Shown: positions 12,979 through 24,287 of the stretch, in pieces
Numbering within the stretch: position 1 is the first letter of the stretch
Layout of the letters: each line of letters opens with the position of its first letter
Origin: Adiantum capillus-veneris
Taxonomy: Eukaryota > Streptophyta > Polypodiopsida > Polypodiales > Pteridaceae
Direction: 5' to 3'
Assembly (NCBI GenBank): GCA_014529385.2
Contig: CM043959.1
Coordinates: 64,863,753 to 64,927,752, forward strand
Length of the DNA stretch: 64,000 nt
Notes under the pieces: generated by a model
What the model saw: only the letters and a program-made list of their open reading frames with translations
Databases searched by the model: none
What the model was told of the DNA's origin: nothing
Made by a program: the position numbers and the translations under genes

Positions 12979-13830
12979 GAGGACAATGTTTGTGTCAAGC
13001 TACATAAACCAATGTAATAGTTAAACATTTCGTCTTGCAATAAAGTGTCACAGAGTGAAAATGCTAGTAATACAGTGCATGTCATGCAAAAGTTCCATAC
13101 AAAAGTATGGTGGAGAGTTGGCATTGCGGTCTCTCCAAAAATTATAAAAAACGGAAGTCGTGCCCCTACCCCGTAGAATTTATGTGTTGGACCAAGCAAA
13201 TGCATAGGCATGGGGAATGGATGCATATGACGGACCTTGCAATGTTGTCAAGTTGGAGTGGTGGTTGTGTAGTCGAAACTTCCACTATTGTAGTCGGTAT
13301 CGGCTACGCACAAAGTCAACGCCCAAGAAGAGGTTACGGTATCAAAAAATATCAAGAAGAAGGCATATTGCTGCACGAATTACTACCAAGTAAATATGTA
13401 GTTAAACTAAACTAAAAGAAGCATTGACAAACTTTAAAAATACAAAAAGCATCAACATACGGTAAAATTTGAAGGGTATTATTGACCTAATGATCTTGTA
13501 TTGGTGTTTGTCGATTGTGTAAGATAGAGGATGATGTTTGTGTGAAACTACATAAAAGCAATGTGAATAGCTAAACGTTTGGTCTTATAATGAGGCATAG
13601 AGTGGCAATTCTAAATATATAGTGCATCTCATGGAGAAGTGCCATACAAAATTATGGTGAAGAGTCGGCATTGTGGTCTCCCCAAAAAATTATTAGGAAC
13701 AAAAGCTATGTTATGCCCCATAGTCTTTATGTGTGAACCAAGCAAACACATAGGCATGGAAGATCGTATACAAATAACAAACCTTGCATTTTTGTCGAGA
13801 TAGAGTCATGCTTGTCTATTCGAAACGTCC
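12979..13830. repeat. Diverged direct duplication of about 300 bp
   Basis: About 300 bases at 12,979-13,282 (TTTGTGTCAAGCTACATAAA... to ...GTCGAAACTTCC) recur at 13,531-13,830 (TTTGTGTGAAACTACATAAA... to ...TTCGAAACGTCC) with many substitutions and small indels. The offset is about 550 bases. The frame open at 13,107-13,415 in the first copy is disrupted in the second, so it is probably not a gene. Confidence 0.7.
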
Positions 13831-15060
13831 AATTATTTGTGAATATATATGCTTCCTGTGACACACATCGCAATTGTTATCACACATACAAAAGATATAA
13901 AACATAAACTTAATTGGAGAGTAGAGTATGTTCAATAAGAGAATATGAAATAGAATCTATTAGAGTTATGAGAAGGAGGCAAAAAACCTAGGTTTAAGTG
14001 TATTTTAACCTTTAAATTTTTAGAATAGCAGGTAGAATCAAAAATGTTTAAAAGAGAACCGATAGAAGTGCAAGTATTGCTCTAATAAGTAGTTCTATTT
14101 TGTAAGGTTCAAACATACTAGCAAGCCAGATTATTTATCGCAATAAACAACATAGGGTCTACTCTAGCGATGTATTTTTAGTTCATAAGTTGTCGGCCCA
14201 GCCACTACAGTATAATCCCTCAACCAATAGGCTATGAAGACGAAACTGGGGGGCACTTAACCTTATCTTTGGACTCTACATTACACCTTTTAAATTAAAA
14301 ACCCGAAAGCTTTTAAATTAATTTTATCTTTGTCACATTGGGGCAAGCATGCAATGGCCATGCCGAGGTAGCAACAAACACCCTCTGTCAGGTTTGCAAG
14401 GCTTTGTCAACTGCAAAAACTACCATAAGAAGTGACAATACAGTCATTGAGCTTTGATAGGCATGACAATTTGCGGAGGCCTTACAATCTGGTCTATGTC
14501 CACTAGCTAGCAGATCATCCATATTCTATGTATGCATGTGGGTGCTCAGTGGAGCAGGCAGGAAGTTCAGCTGCTTCGCGTCCAGATACTTACCTTTGAA
14601 ACTTGCATAGCTTCTTTCTCTCACAACCCAAGTGATGAGAATGTTGAACGATGCATAGTACGAAGCCACCTTCTTCCATCGTATATAGACATCAAGTTCT
14701 TACGCTTGCAGTGAGCGGATGCACGTGCAAGGATCCTGGCGCACGTGCCCACCTATCTCAGCAACCTAGCTAGCACCTTCATGCTCATGGGCCTCAACCC
14801 AACGAAATGGCGACTCCATGTTGTCCATGGGCATGCCATCTTTGTGAGCCTGCGGGCATCTTCCTCACATGAAAGGCAGGCTATGTATATTGTTTTTGCT
14901 TTATTGGAGGTAGATGTGTATCAAAATATAAAAATAAACCAGACCTAATGTGTGTTTGAAGATGTGAGGTACATGTAAAATATAATAAATATAAGCCTAT
15001 ATCGTTTTGAGCTTCTTCAAAACATGATACTTTGTACAGCCAGGCGGGTGGCCTATTAGG
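13831..15060. other. Non-coding stretch
   Basis: No recognisable protein or repeat family. Confidence 0.5.
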
Positions 15061-15120
15061 TTGTTGTAGCCTTGGTTTGAAGTCGCCTTGTTGTTGTAGC
15101 CTCGGTTTGAAGTCGCCTTG
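15061..15120. repeat. Tandem duplication, 30 bp x 2
   Basis: TTGTTGTAGCC(T/C)TGGTTTGAAG-type unit of 30 bases present twice, differing at one position. Confidence 0.9.
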
Positions 15121-15801
15121 TTGTTTCTAATCTCGCATCTCTCTAATGCAATCGCATGTTGCTTGCTGGTGGTTTGGTGGAGGATCTGTGATGTATGTTG
15201 AATTCAAACTCGAGTTATGTTGATTTTATTTTTGCTTTGCTATCTTGATGGATGGTAGGTATGTTCGCAACAAAAAAATTACATTTCTATTGACTTCATC
15301 TTCGCTAACACAACCTATTTGGACATTATAAAGGAGGCTATGTCTTCCACACAAACTTATGCATGCATGGTATAATCGAAAGTGGATACCCATAAGGCTA
15401 TCTCAGACCGTGTTTGGATGCAGGCAAAGGTACGCAAGTACCAGGCTAAAAATTACATCGTGTTAAGAAGGTTGTCAGGTCAATTTTCTTGCTCGCTCAT
15501 TTTCATAGCTGAATTTGTTGCAGATTTTGGGGAGGTTGTTGAACTTAACATGTGGCTGATTTCTGCTACAATTTGCGATGGGAATTGGCTAAAAATTTAA
15601 CCATTGTCAAATGCGCATCAACTCGAAGGGTTATGCTTAAGTATTGGAGTTGAATAGCAAGTTTGAGTTGCTTTAGGGGGTGCTGGTTCGACTGATTGCA
15701 CAAGCACACTCGGCGCACATTTTGAGAGTTGTTTTGACATTAGAATTTCATTAAATGTGCATCGGTGCAAGCGAGATATAAGGGGTGAATTTTCATATTT
15801 C

Positions 15802-16134
15802 CCTTTCTCACAATTTCTACTACCATACATGCAATTCTGATGCAAAATCAAGGCGGATTTTGCCCAAGATCATAGTTTCATGTGCAATGTAAAAAGCCGC
15901 AACAAATTCAGCCCACCCGTCCATCGTATAGACACTACCAAAATCTGAATTTTCATATTTCTTTGGGACTGATCACGCTCAAAATTTCCAGATTTTGGTA
16001 GTGTCTATACGATGGACGGGTGGGCTGAATTTGTTGCGGCTTTTTACATTGCACATGAAACTAGGATCTTGGGAAAAATCCGCCTTGATTTTGCATCAGA
16101 ATTGCATGTATGGTAGTAGAAATTGTGAGAAAGG
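15802..16134. repeat. Near-perfect long inverted repeat (146-bp arms, 41-nt spacer)
   Basis: The left arm 15,802-15,947 is the reverse complement of the right arm 15,989-16,134 with about two mismatches, both near the middle. The spacer is 41 nt. TGAATTTTCATATTTC occurs just outside the left arm (15,786 on) and again at the start of the spacer (15,946 on), a direct repeat that hints at a template-switch origin. No transposon ends or coding capacity seen. A transcript would fold into a nearly perfect double strand of about 146 bp. Confidence 0.9.
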
Positions 16135-16251
16135 AACATCAGTGCATGTCTCGTGTGGGCTCAAGGGCCTTTTGTTTGTGTCCTTCTTTGCATTTAGGAT
16201 TCGAGATTCTAGGCATTTGATAGGGGGCAGCCTAACAACTCCTCCTAGATG

Positions 16252-16355
<104 letters not shown>

Positions 16356-16590
16356 ATTTGAGTGAAAATGATCATTCCATGCTTGCCCTTTCACTTACCC
16401 TGTCCCACTTTTCTTCCACCAACAAATCGTTCCTAGACCCCAGCTCACACAAAATAGTAGTAACAGCAACTCAACACACGATTGGAGTTTTGGGACAGTA
16501 AAATATGTTCGTACAACAGGAGAACAAAAGGGGGGGCATCTACCCAAGTCAGCTGCTCCATTGCTTTAATACTTTACAAGTATATCTTTT

Positions 16591-16746
16591 TTGGACGTGT
16601 TGGAAGCATTAGGGTTCACTCATGATGGGCTTCAACATGTGATATTGCCCAAAGCTTTGGAGGCCTTGCTGAATGGAGTGTTTGACATTGATTGCAAGAA
16701 AGGGGCCATGATGCTGAGAGCATGTGAGGTGAAGGAAGCCATCTAA
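16591..16746 (+). other. Unrecognised coding-like fragment
   Basis: A 51-codon open run (LDVLEALGFTHDGLQHVILP... to ...VKEAI) ends in TAA, has no start codon near its beginning and has somewhat protein-like composition. The reading stays open for about 30 codons after the stop. It could be an exon or a pseudogene scrap; no family is recognised. Confidence 0.2.
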
Positions 16747-17716
<970 letters not shown>

Positions 17717-17725
17717 TCAGGAACT

Positions 17726-17727
<2 letters not shown>

Positions 17728-17808
<81 letters not shown>
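17728..17808. repeat. (GA)n microsatellite
   Basis: About 80 bases of GA repeats abutting the 3' end of the reverse transcriptase relic. Confidence 0.97.
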
Positions 17809-17809
<1 letters not shown>

Positions 17810-18826
17810 TTTTGACAAATTCAATCAGGCCCACGTGCAGCTTGTCTCTTTTCCAAGAGAATTCAATGATATATCTTCCAGTTAATGGAGAAAAAAGTGA
17901 CAGCTCTAGATTAAGAAAAGTTGTTTTAGTTACGACATATTTGTTGTCAATATTCAAGTATTCCATGAAGGTAGGTTCAATCCTAAGAGTGTCGGGATAG
18001 ATTTGCGGTTTGCGCAAAATTGGGATTATTTAAACTTAATAGATCATCCATATATCTGTAAGTGTGTTGAAACAGTGTTAGATCAATGGTGGTGTCAGTT
18101 GTCTCAAGCTGTTTAAGAATCCATTTATACTCAAAGAAAGCCAGGTAAAGATTGCACATGATTGGTGAACATGAGAAGCCCATAGGGATACCATGGATTT
18201 GTTGAAAGCATTGTTCCCCTAGCATAACAAAGCAAAGCCATTCAATAATCTCCATTAGATTACATAGATTATAATGGGTAGCTGGTCCTTTTTGTGTGTT
18301 TTTTACCCATCTGGGGCTTCGAGCCACTGAAATATTATGGTGTACCATCCCATTCCTCCTCCCAAATACCATCTTACAGATTTGTTGCAGAACAAAGAAA
18401 AGCCTAGAAGGCCCAAAAAGTGATATGTTTTCATAGCACTGTGTGATATCAGCTGAAAACATTGAAAAAATGTAATGGGGAAGATTAATGAATACCTCCG
18501 TTGAGTTGTTCACAAGCCAGAAGTTATTTACCAGTAGTCCAGTGAAGGTTTTCACCCCGCTATAAACTTTTCTTCACAAATGTTATTAAAGTCATTGAGA
18601 ATAAGATTGAGGCAACAAGCAATGATCACATTTATGGCGTGGAGGCATCCGAAATCCACCTGAACTTGTGCTTGGGACTCTTATAAGTGGGAAAAAGTAT
18701 AGGCAGTTTCGAACTTTGAGTGTCTAATTTAAAGTGACTCAAGGAAGAGTCTAGGTACCGGATGGCTTCTTCTGGACACATTTCAGATAGCAAAAATTTT
18801 GGTCCTTTAAGCCTAGACTTGGCCAT
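17809..18826 (-). pseudogene. Reverse transcriptase relic, Penelope-like or related RT group
   Basis: Read on the minus strand in pieces: KSPKHKFRWISDAS (near 18,640), FSADITQCYENI (RT motif A with catalytic Asp), GIPMGFSCSPIMCNLYL (motif B) and YRYMDDLLSLNN (motif C with the DD pair). Then comes IYPDTL, a TTFLNLEL stretch and a WKRDKLH segment. The order and the RYMDD...NN style resemble Penelope-like and related stand-alone RTs more than copia (YVDD) or gypsy (FLDD) RTs. At least three frame changes or stops break it: after DASTP, near IAG/KTF at about 18,555, and after ANLSRHS. No GIY-YIG endonuclease or terminal repeat is visible, and the downstream end is cut by the GA tract. The RT identity is secure; the subgroup is an inference. 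Confidence 0.72.
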
Positions 18827-19175
18827 TATCTTGGCTACGTGTTTGCTTATAAAAGTGGGTATATGAGGGGTTTTGTTGTTGGAATTAGCGTTGCAGAGAA
18901 ATGCACACAGCTTGGAGAAGACGAAGGAAGCTCAAGGCACACAATAGAGAGTGTATTACTTAGTGTGCAATGGAAAGATAGATAGCCCTAGACTCATGGG
19001 CGTATATACAATGCACGGAGGAAAAAACCTCCTAAAGAGGAAAAAAATGCCCCGGTGGTCCTAGTGTGTTCACACATCACTACCACATGTATATGGTAAC
19101 AAATACCCTTGGAGTGATGCGGTGAACGAGGGCTGTCACATGAGTAAAGGGAAGTGCCATGCCCTGAGGACATGA
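18827..19175 (-). other. 3' flank of the copia relic, possible LTR remnant
   Basis: By position this would be the 3' untranslated region and 3' LTR of the minus-strand copia relic. It contains plus-strand TGTTGGAATTAGCG near 18,880, but no matching second LTR is present above 23,021, so LTR status cannot be shown. Confidence 0.25.
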
Positions 19176-22100
19176 TCAGTCCACAGAGGGGAGTAAGCCC
19201 AAAGCTTTGCGGAAAGCTTCAAGCTTCTCACGAGACAATGCCTTTGTGAAAAGATCTGCAAGTTTGTCCTGTGTTGGCACATAAGCCAAGCTGATCTCTC
19301 CTACTGAGAGCCTCTCCCTGACATAGTGGTAATGCACCTCAATGTGCTTTGTGCGAGCATGAAAAACTGGGTTCCTCGTAACTTCCAATGCGCTCTGACT
19401 ATCAGTGTAGATAGTGTTGGCAGTGTCCTGTCCAACACCTAAATCAGCCATAAGGCGTCTGAGCCATACACACTCAACCGTAGCTGTGAAGACTGCCCTG
19501 TACTCAGCCTCTACTCAGCCTCACAACTCGAAGTGGCCACAGTAGGTTTCTTCTTGCTCAACCATGATATACATGAACTGCCAAGCATGAAACAAAAACC
19601 ACTTGTGGACACTCGCGTGTCAAAACAACCAGCCCAATCTGAGTCCGAAAAAGCATGTAAGTCTAGTGACAAAAAAGCATGTAAGTCTGGCGGCAATGAT
19701 CCCAAGGGTTGCATTTCAACTTGTAAACCCACTTCGTACCAATGGCCTTTTTGCCAGGAGGCAAATCACATAAAGTCCACGTGTCATTTTCTATAAGTGC
19801 ATCATATTCTGATTGCATGGCAACCATCCAATTTTCTGAATTTTGTGCTTCATCAAAAGACAGAGGGTCCTCAACATCATGTAAACTAGGCACAACCAAA
19901 GCATAACAATTTGATGCATAAGATGCATGGCGAGAGCCTGAACAAGTACGACTAGACAAAGGTGCATCCAATTTACTGTCACGCAAAGTGTGCACCATCC
20001 ATTTTGGCATACCTCTAGCCTGCTCATTTTCAGCCCTTTCCTCATCAAGTACATCATGTACATCTGCATCAATAATAAGCTGATCTGTAACATTTTCAGA
20101 AACCCCCATAGGTTGTACATTTGCCTCCTTGGAAATTACATTCGTATTTCCACCACTGAAAAGAGGCAACAAAGTGTCATAAATGTCCTGTGAGATTACA
20201 TTATTGTCTCTAGTACATGACAGCATGGGCTGAACAGAATCTTCCACAAACACTACATCCCGTGAAACCAGAATACGTTTTGTTTGCGGATGATACAACC
20301 TGTAACCTTTGCTTTCAGCACTATAACCAACAAAAATACATTTGACAGCCTTATCATCCAATTTTCTGCGCTGTGTTTGTGGCACCAAAGCATATGCCAA
20401 ACAGCCAAAAACACGCATGTGCTCAATAGAAGGCTTTCTATCATGCCATGCTTCATATGGAGTAATAGACTGCAAAGCTTTTGTAGGACACCTATTAAGT
20501 ACATAAGTGGCACACATGCTGGCCTCAAGCCAAAAAGAATGCGGCAAAGCTTGACTTTTGACCATACATCGTGCCATTTCCGTAAGTGACCTGTTTTTCC
20601 TCTCAGCAACACCATTTTGTTGAGGTGTATAAGGCACTATACAATGGTGTTTTATCCCATGACTAGCCAGAAATGCATTAAATTCATGAGACATATACTC
20701 CCCCCCCTCGATCGGAACGAAGGGTGCCCATAGGGTAAAACCCCCAGTTTTAGAACCTTTAAGCGGGGGATGGCCAATCTTGAGCACGCAAGCATCAATT
20801 TCAATTCTGAAGCGCGTTACAGATGACTGACCATGGGTAGAAGTTGAAAAACAAAAGCCCAGTATTGCGGTGATGCGCAGAGAAAACGCGATAGGCGTTC
20901 GTTGATCTCAAGGGTGAAAATGTGTAAAAACTGAATTAGTACAATCAGGGCTTCATTTAAGCCTCGTCGCGGACCATATTTGAACTCAAAACCTGCCAAT
21001 GGCACGCCTCCACGTCAGTTAACTTAACCATTAAACCCACATCTGTTGGTGCTAGAATTGAGGTAAGCTAATCCTATAAAGTGAAACCCGCCCCATGACT
21101 GGACCCTTTACCCTAGTACATTTCAAGACATTTTCAGTCATAGCCAAGAATTGTTTAAAGCACATAAAAACTTCAGACTTTGCTTTAAGCGGAAATACCC
21201 ATGCATGCCTGGAGTAATCGTCAATGAAAGTCACGAAGTACATGTCATTGCCCAAGGACGGAGTTTGCATGGGCCCACAAACATCACTATGCACAAGTTG
21301 CAACATGGATGTGGCCCGAACTGAACCGTCCTTTGGAAACTTAGAACGCTGCATCTTACCCAAAATACAGCCTTCACAAACATGTTTGACAGGTGCTTCA
21401 AGAGGCGGCAAAGAAGCAACCATATCAGATTTCTACAAACGTAGCAAACTGGCAAAATTCAAATGACCAAAACGTGCATGCCAAAGTTTTGCATCTGAAA
21501 TAGCCCTTGAATCTGCAACAACATTTGCAAAATTTTTTCCACACTTGTCATACAAAGTGAGCTTATACAACCCACGGCAAAAAAGGCCAGATGCAACAAT
21601 TTCATCACCAAAACTGAGATCATGAACTGTACATCTGTCATCCACAAATTTGACTACAAGTACAAGTCTAGCAAGTGCGGATACAGACAAGAGATTCTTC
21701 TTGATCCCAGATACATAAAGTGCATCAACAAGTATGAAAGAACTGCCGTTAGCAGCAGTAAGCACGATCTTTCCAACTCCCTGAACTCGATAAGAGGCAT
21801 TGTTGGCACAAGTGACTGAATTCCCATGAGGGACAGACTCGAGAGAGGTAAACAATTCACGATGTGAGGTAATGTGCTTTGTAGCACCACTGTCGAAATA
21901 CCACACATGTGAATCTGCAACACAACTGACAAGCATGCATCATGGACAACAGGATTGTAAGTGCACTCTGTGCTAAAAGCCTGTTCTGCATCAACATCAG
22001 CATTACAGTCTCCTTTCACAGAAGACTCAACAATGGCTACATTTGTAGTGGAACCAGTATTTGCAGTGGAACCACCCTCTTTCTTCTTAGCCTCTTTGGC

Positions 22101-23021
22101 CTTTAACTTAGGACACGACTTGATCAAGTGATCATTAGCTTTACAATAATGGCAACGCATCTTCTTTTTGCCCTTATCACCAGAATTTCCAGACGAATTA
22201 CTGCCAGCAGAAGCATTAGGAACAGAATTTTTGCCACTCGCAGCAAAACCATAAGAAGTGGCTGCACTACTGTTACCACCCTTTCTTTGAGAAGCAATAA
22301 AAGCATGTTCAACTGCACGCTGCCTAGTCTTGTTTTTTCTAGAAAGTGACTCTTGCAACATCAATGTGCATAATGCATCAAACTTGACAACCTCATGATT
22401 TCCTTGGGTCTCAGTCTCCAAGTACTAGCAAAAGTCTGGTAGGAATCTGGTAAGGCATCAAGAACAGTCTGCACAAGGGAACTGTCTGAAATGACCACCT
22501 ACACAAATAAGTTGCTCATTGATATCCTTGACACAAGCAAGGAAAGTGTCCATATCATCTTCCTCATGCATAATCTTCGACTCCAGCTCTTTACGCAGCA
22601 AAGCAATTTTAGCCTCATTGCGGCTTGCATAAAGACCTGCTAGAATATCCCAAGCCTGTTTTGCAGATTTTGTTGAACGGATGTGAGGAACAATGGTGCA
22701 CTTCACAAACAACGCAATCAATGCATGAGCCTACGCATCCTTTACATCCCAATGAGCTTGTTCTGTTGTAGGCAAAACAACTCTAACAACAACAATCCTT
22801 GCAGCAAGACCTGCAACATCCTCAACATCGCCTACATCCTCAGAACCAGGACGTACATCAATGACATGCACAATGTTCTAGATGCCCTTTGACACAAGAA
22901 CATGTTGCATCATATAAGCCCACATAGGGTAGTTGTCCCCATCCAAGTAGAACTCACCGAGGCGCCCATGTGTAGCCGCCCTTGGGTAAATGATTCCGCC
23001 TAGAAATCGACCATCAGTCAT
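19176..23021 (-). pseudogene. Ty1/copia gag-pol relic (copia-3), RT core deleted
   Basis: Gag begins at the ATG at 23,021 and holds a zinc knuckle (CHYCKANDHLIKSC, about 22,140). The protease region VWYFDSGATKHIT lies near 21,900 and the pre-integrase region WHARFGHLNF near 21,470. Integrase follows (HSDVCGPM..., GGEYMSHEF..., QQNGVAERKNR), and the RNase H end contains FSDSDWAGC and YTDSQSALE. Damage: a nonsense codon in early gag and several frameshifts; an insertion of about 380 bases between the first and second integrase catalytic regions; one extra G in a run of eight at about 20,700-20,707; and an 11-bp duplication of GAGGCTGAGTA near 19,505. RT runs only to WVYKLKCNP and then jumps to the RNase H start near 19,735, so the YVDD region is gone. 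The deletion junction carries a duplicated AGACTTACATGCTTTTT. No 5' LTR or primer site was found above 23,021. Confidence 0.9.
20720..21110 (-). mobile_element. SINE-like insertion in the copia-3 integrase
   Basis: About 380 bases interrupt the integrase frame between KCTRVK and the RSD-type segment before GGEYMS. On the minus strand the insert carries GGTTTAATGGTTAAGTTA (box A-like) and, about 40 bases later, GGTTTTGAGTTCAAAT (box B-like), which suggests a tRNA-derived SINE. GGGTTTCACTTTATAGG near one end and GGGTTTTACCCTATGGG near the other could be a degenerate duplication. No A/T tail is clear. The insertion itself is solid; the SINE assignment is moderate. Confidence 0.5.
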
Positions 23022-23197
23022 TGAGCACCAGCCATTGGCCAACCGGTCATATTTTGGTCACTTTCTAGTTGTTGTCTGGCCATAATATTCTAACAAAAAG
23101 GAATATTTTGATTATATGGGGGCCATACAAATGTGCACCTTGAGAATAAAAATTACAAGGGTGAACCAAGCTCCATACTTAACAAAGCTTGCTAGCC

Positions 23198-23846
23198 AAC
23201 CAAGTAGAAATAATCGATTTAGATACCCCCTCATGCCAATTTTATTCAGTAGCTTACCAAGTCAGTCTATTATATCCTCAAAAGAACATTTAAGTTTCTT
23301 ATGAGACCATGCATACAAGTTACATTGCAACCAAGAAGCATACTGCTCTGCCCCAATTATGTAATTATTCTACATCTACAAAAGAGAATTATGCACAAGT
23401 AGATGACAAGCATAAATATGTTTTGTCGAGTCACTACTTGGATGGAGTTGAACCTAGTGGATTTTCTGCCCCACACCTCTTGTTGTCATATGTGCTTTGG
23501 TTAGGTAGAGGCCATGCCTTATTTAGCAAACTAGAGTTATCTTGAAAGAGGTGAGACTTTTCATGTGAAAACCTTGGAGGGGTTTGTAATGGCACCCAAA
23601 GCACATGCTTGCCAACCAACCAAGTAGAAGTGATCAATTTAAATTTAGCTTTTCATGCCAATTTGATTCGTTAGCTTACCAAGAGCCCATGTGTACAATT
23701 TACACTACAACCAGGGAGCATAGTGCTCTATACCAGCAATCTAATTACTCAATGGCTAAAAAAATAGAGCTACGCACAAACTGTTACCCAATCAAATGCT
23801 TGGATGCGACTAGATGTAGTGGATTTCTTGCCCCACACCTATTATA
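23198..23846. repeat. Diverged direct duplication (about 240-290 bp units)
   Basis: CAACCAAGTAGAAATAATCG... to ...TGCCCCACACCTCTTG (23,198-23,488) recurs as CAACCAAGTAGAAGTGATCA... to ...TGCCCCACACCTATTA (about 23,611-23,846). The copies differ by substitutions and a deletion of about 50 bases. No coding capacity. Confidence 0.7.
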
Positions 23847-23849
23847 GCC

Positions 23850-24287
23850 TTAGCTCTATCTTCATTGTGGGGGTCGTTAAGGTCCAATCTTGCTCTACAT
23901 GTAGCTATTTGTGATCCAAGCTTTCTATGCACAAACTTAAGTTTTAAAAGCTAAGTAGCTAGCCTCATCCATACTAGGGAGTCTTAATGTACTAATTGTG
24001 AGTGTGTGCAGAGCGTGTGTGCGGTGAGCGTGGGAAGGAGACGGCATACACTATGTGGTGGAGTACAAGCTAGCCTCAACCATAGTAGGGAGGCATAATG
24101 TACTAATCATGAGTGCATGCAGTGCGTGTGTACGATGAGTGCAGGAAGGAGAATACACATAGCATATGGTAGAGTGCAAGATGAGAAGAATGCACACCAA
24201 CTCCTTATTGTTCTATTAAACCAGTAAGTGAATTGTGGTAGTGATGGGTTAGGGGGTGTACGACCTAGTTGGCCTTAAACCCCAACA
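23850..24287 (-). repeat. Partial 3' LTR of copia-4
   Basis: On the minus strand a purine tract, CAAGTAGAGAT, is followed by TGTTGGGGTTTAAGGCCAAC. This copies the arrangement of the two intact copias in this window (GTGGGAGGT then TGTTGGGGTATAAAGCCCAA). The LTR therefore starts at 24,287 and runs to lower coordinates; its far end cannot be placed. It contains the tandem repeat at 23,958-24,179. Confidence 0.55.
23958..24179. repeat. Tandem repeat, 111 bp x 2
   Basis: GCTAGCCTCATCCATACTAG... (23,958-24,068) is repeated as GCTAGCCTCAACCATAGTAG... (24,069-24,179) with about 15% difference. It lies in the presumed U3 of the copia-4 LTR, where tandem duplications often hold promoter elements. Confidence 0.85.

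Noticed and set aside
13107-13415. 102-codon plus-strand frame
   Set aside because: It lies in one copy of a diverged duplication whose other copy does not keep the frame open.
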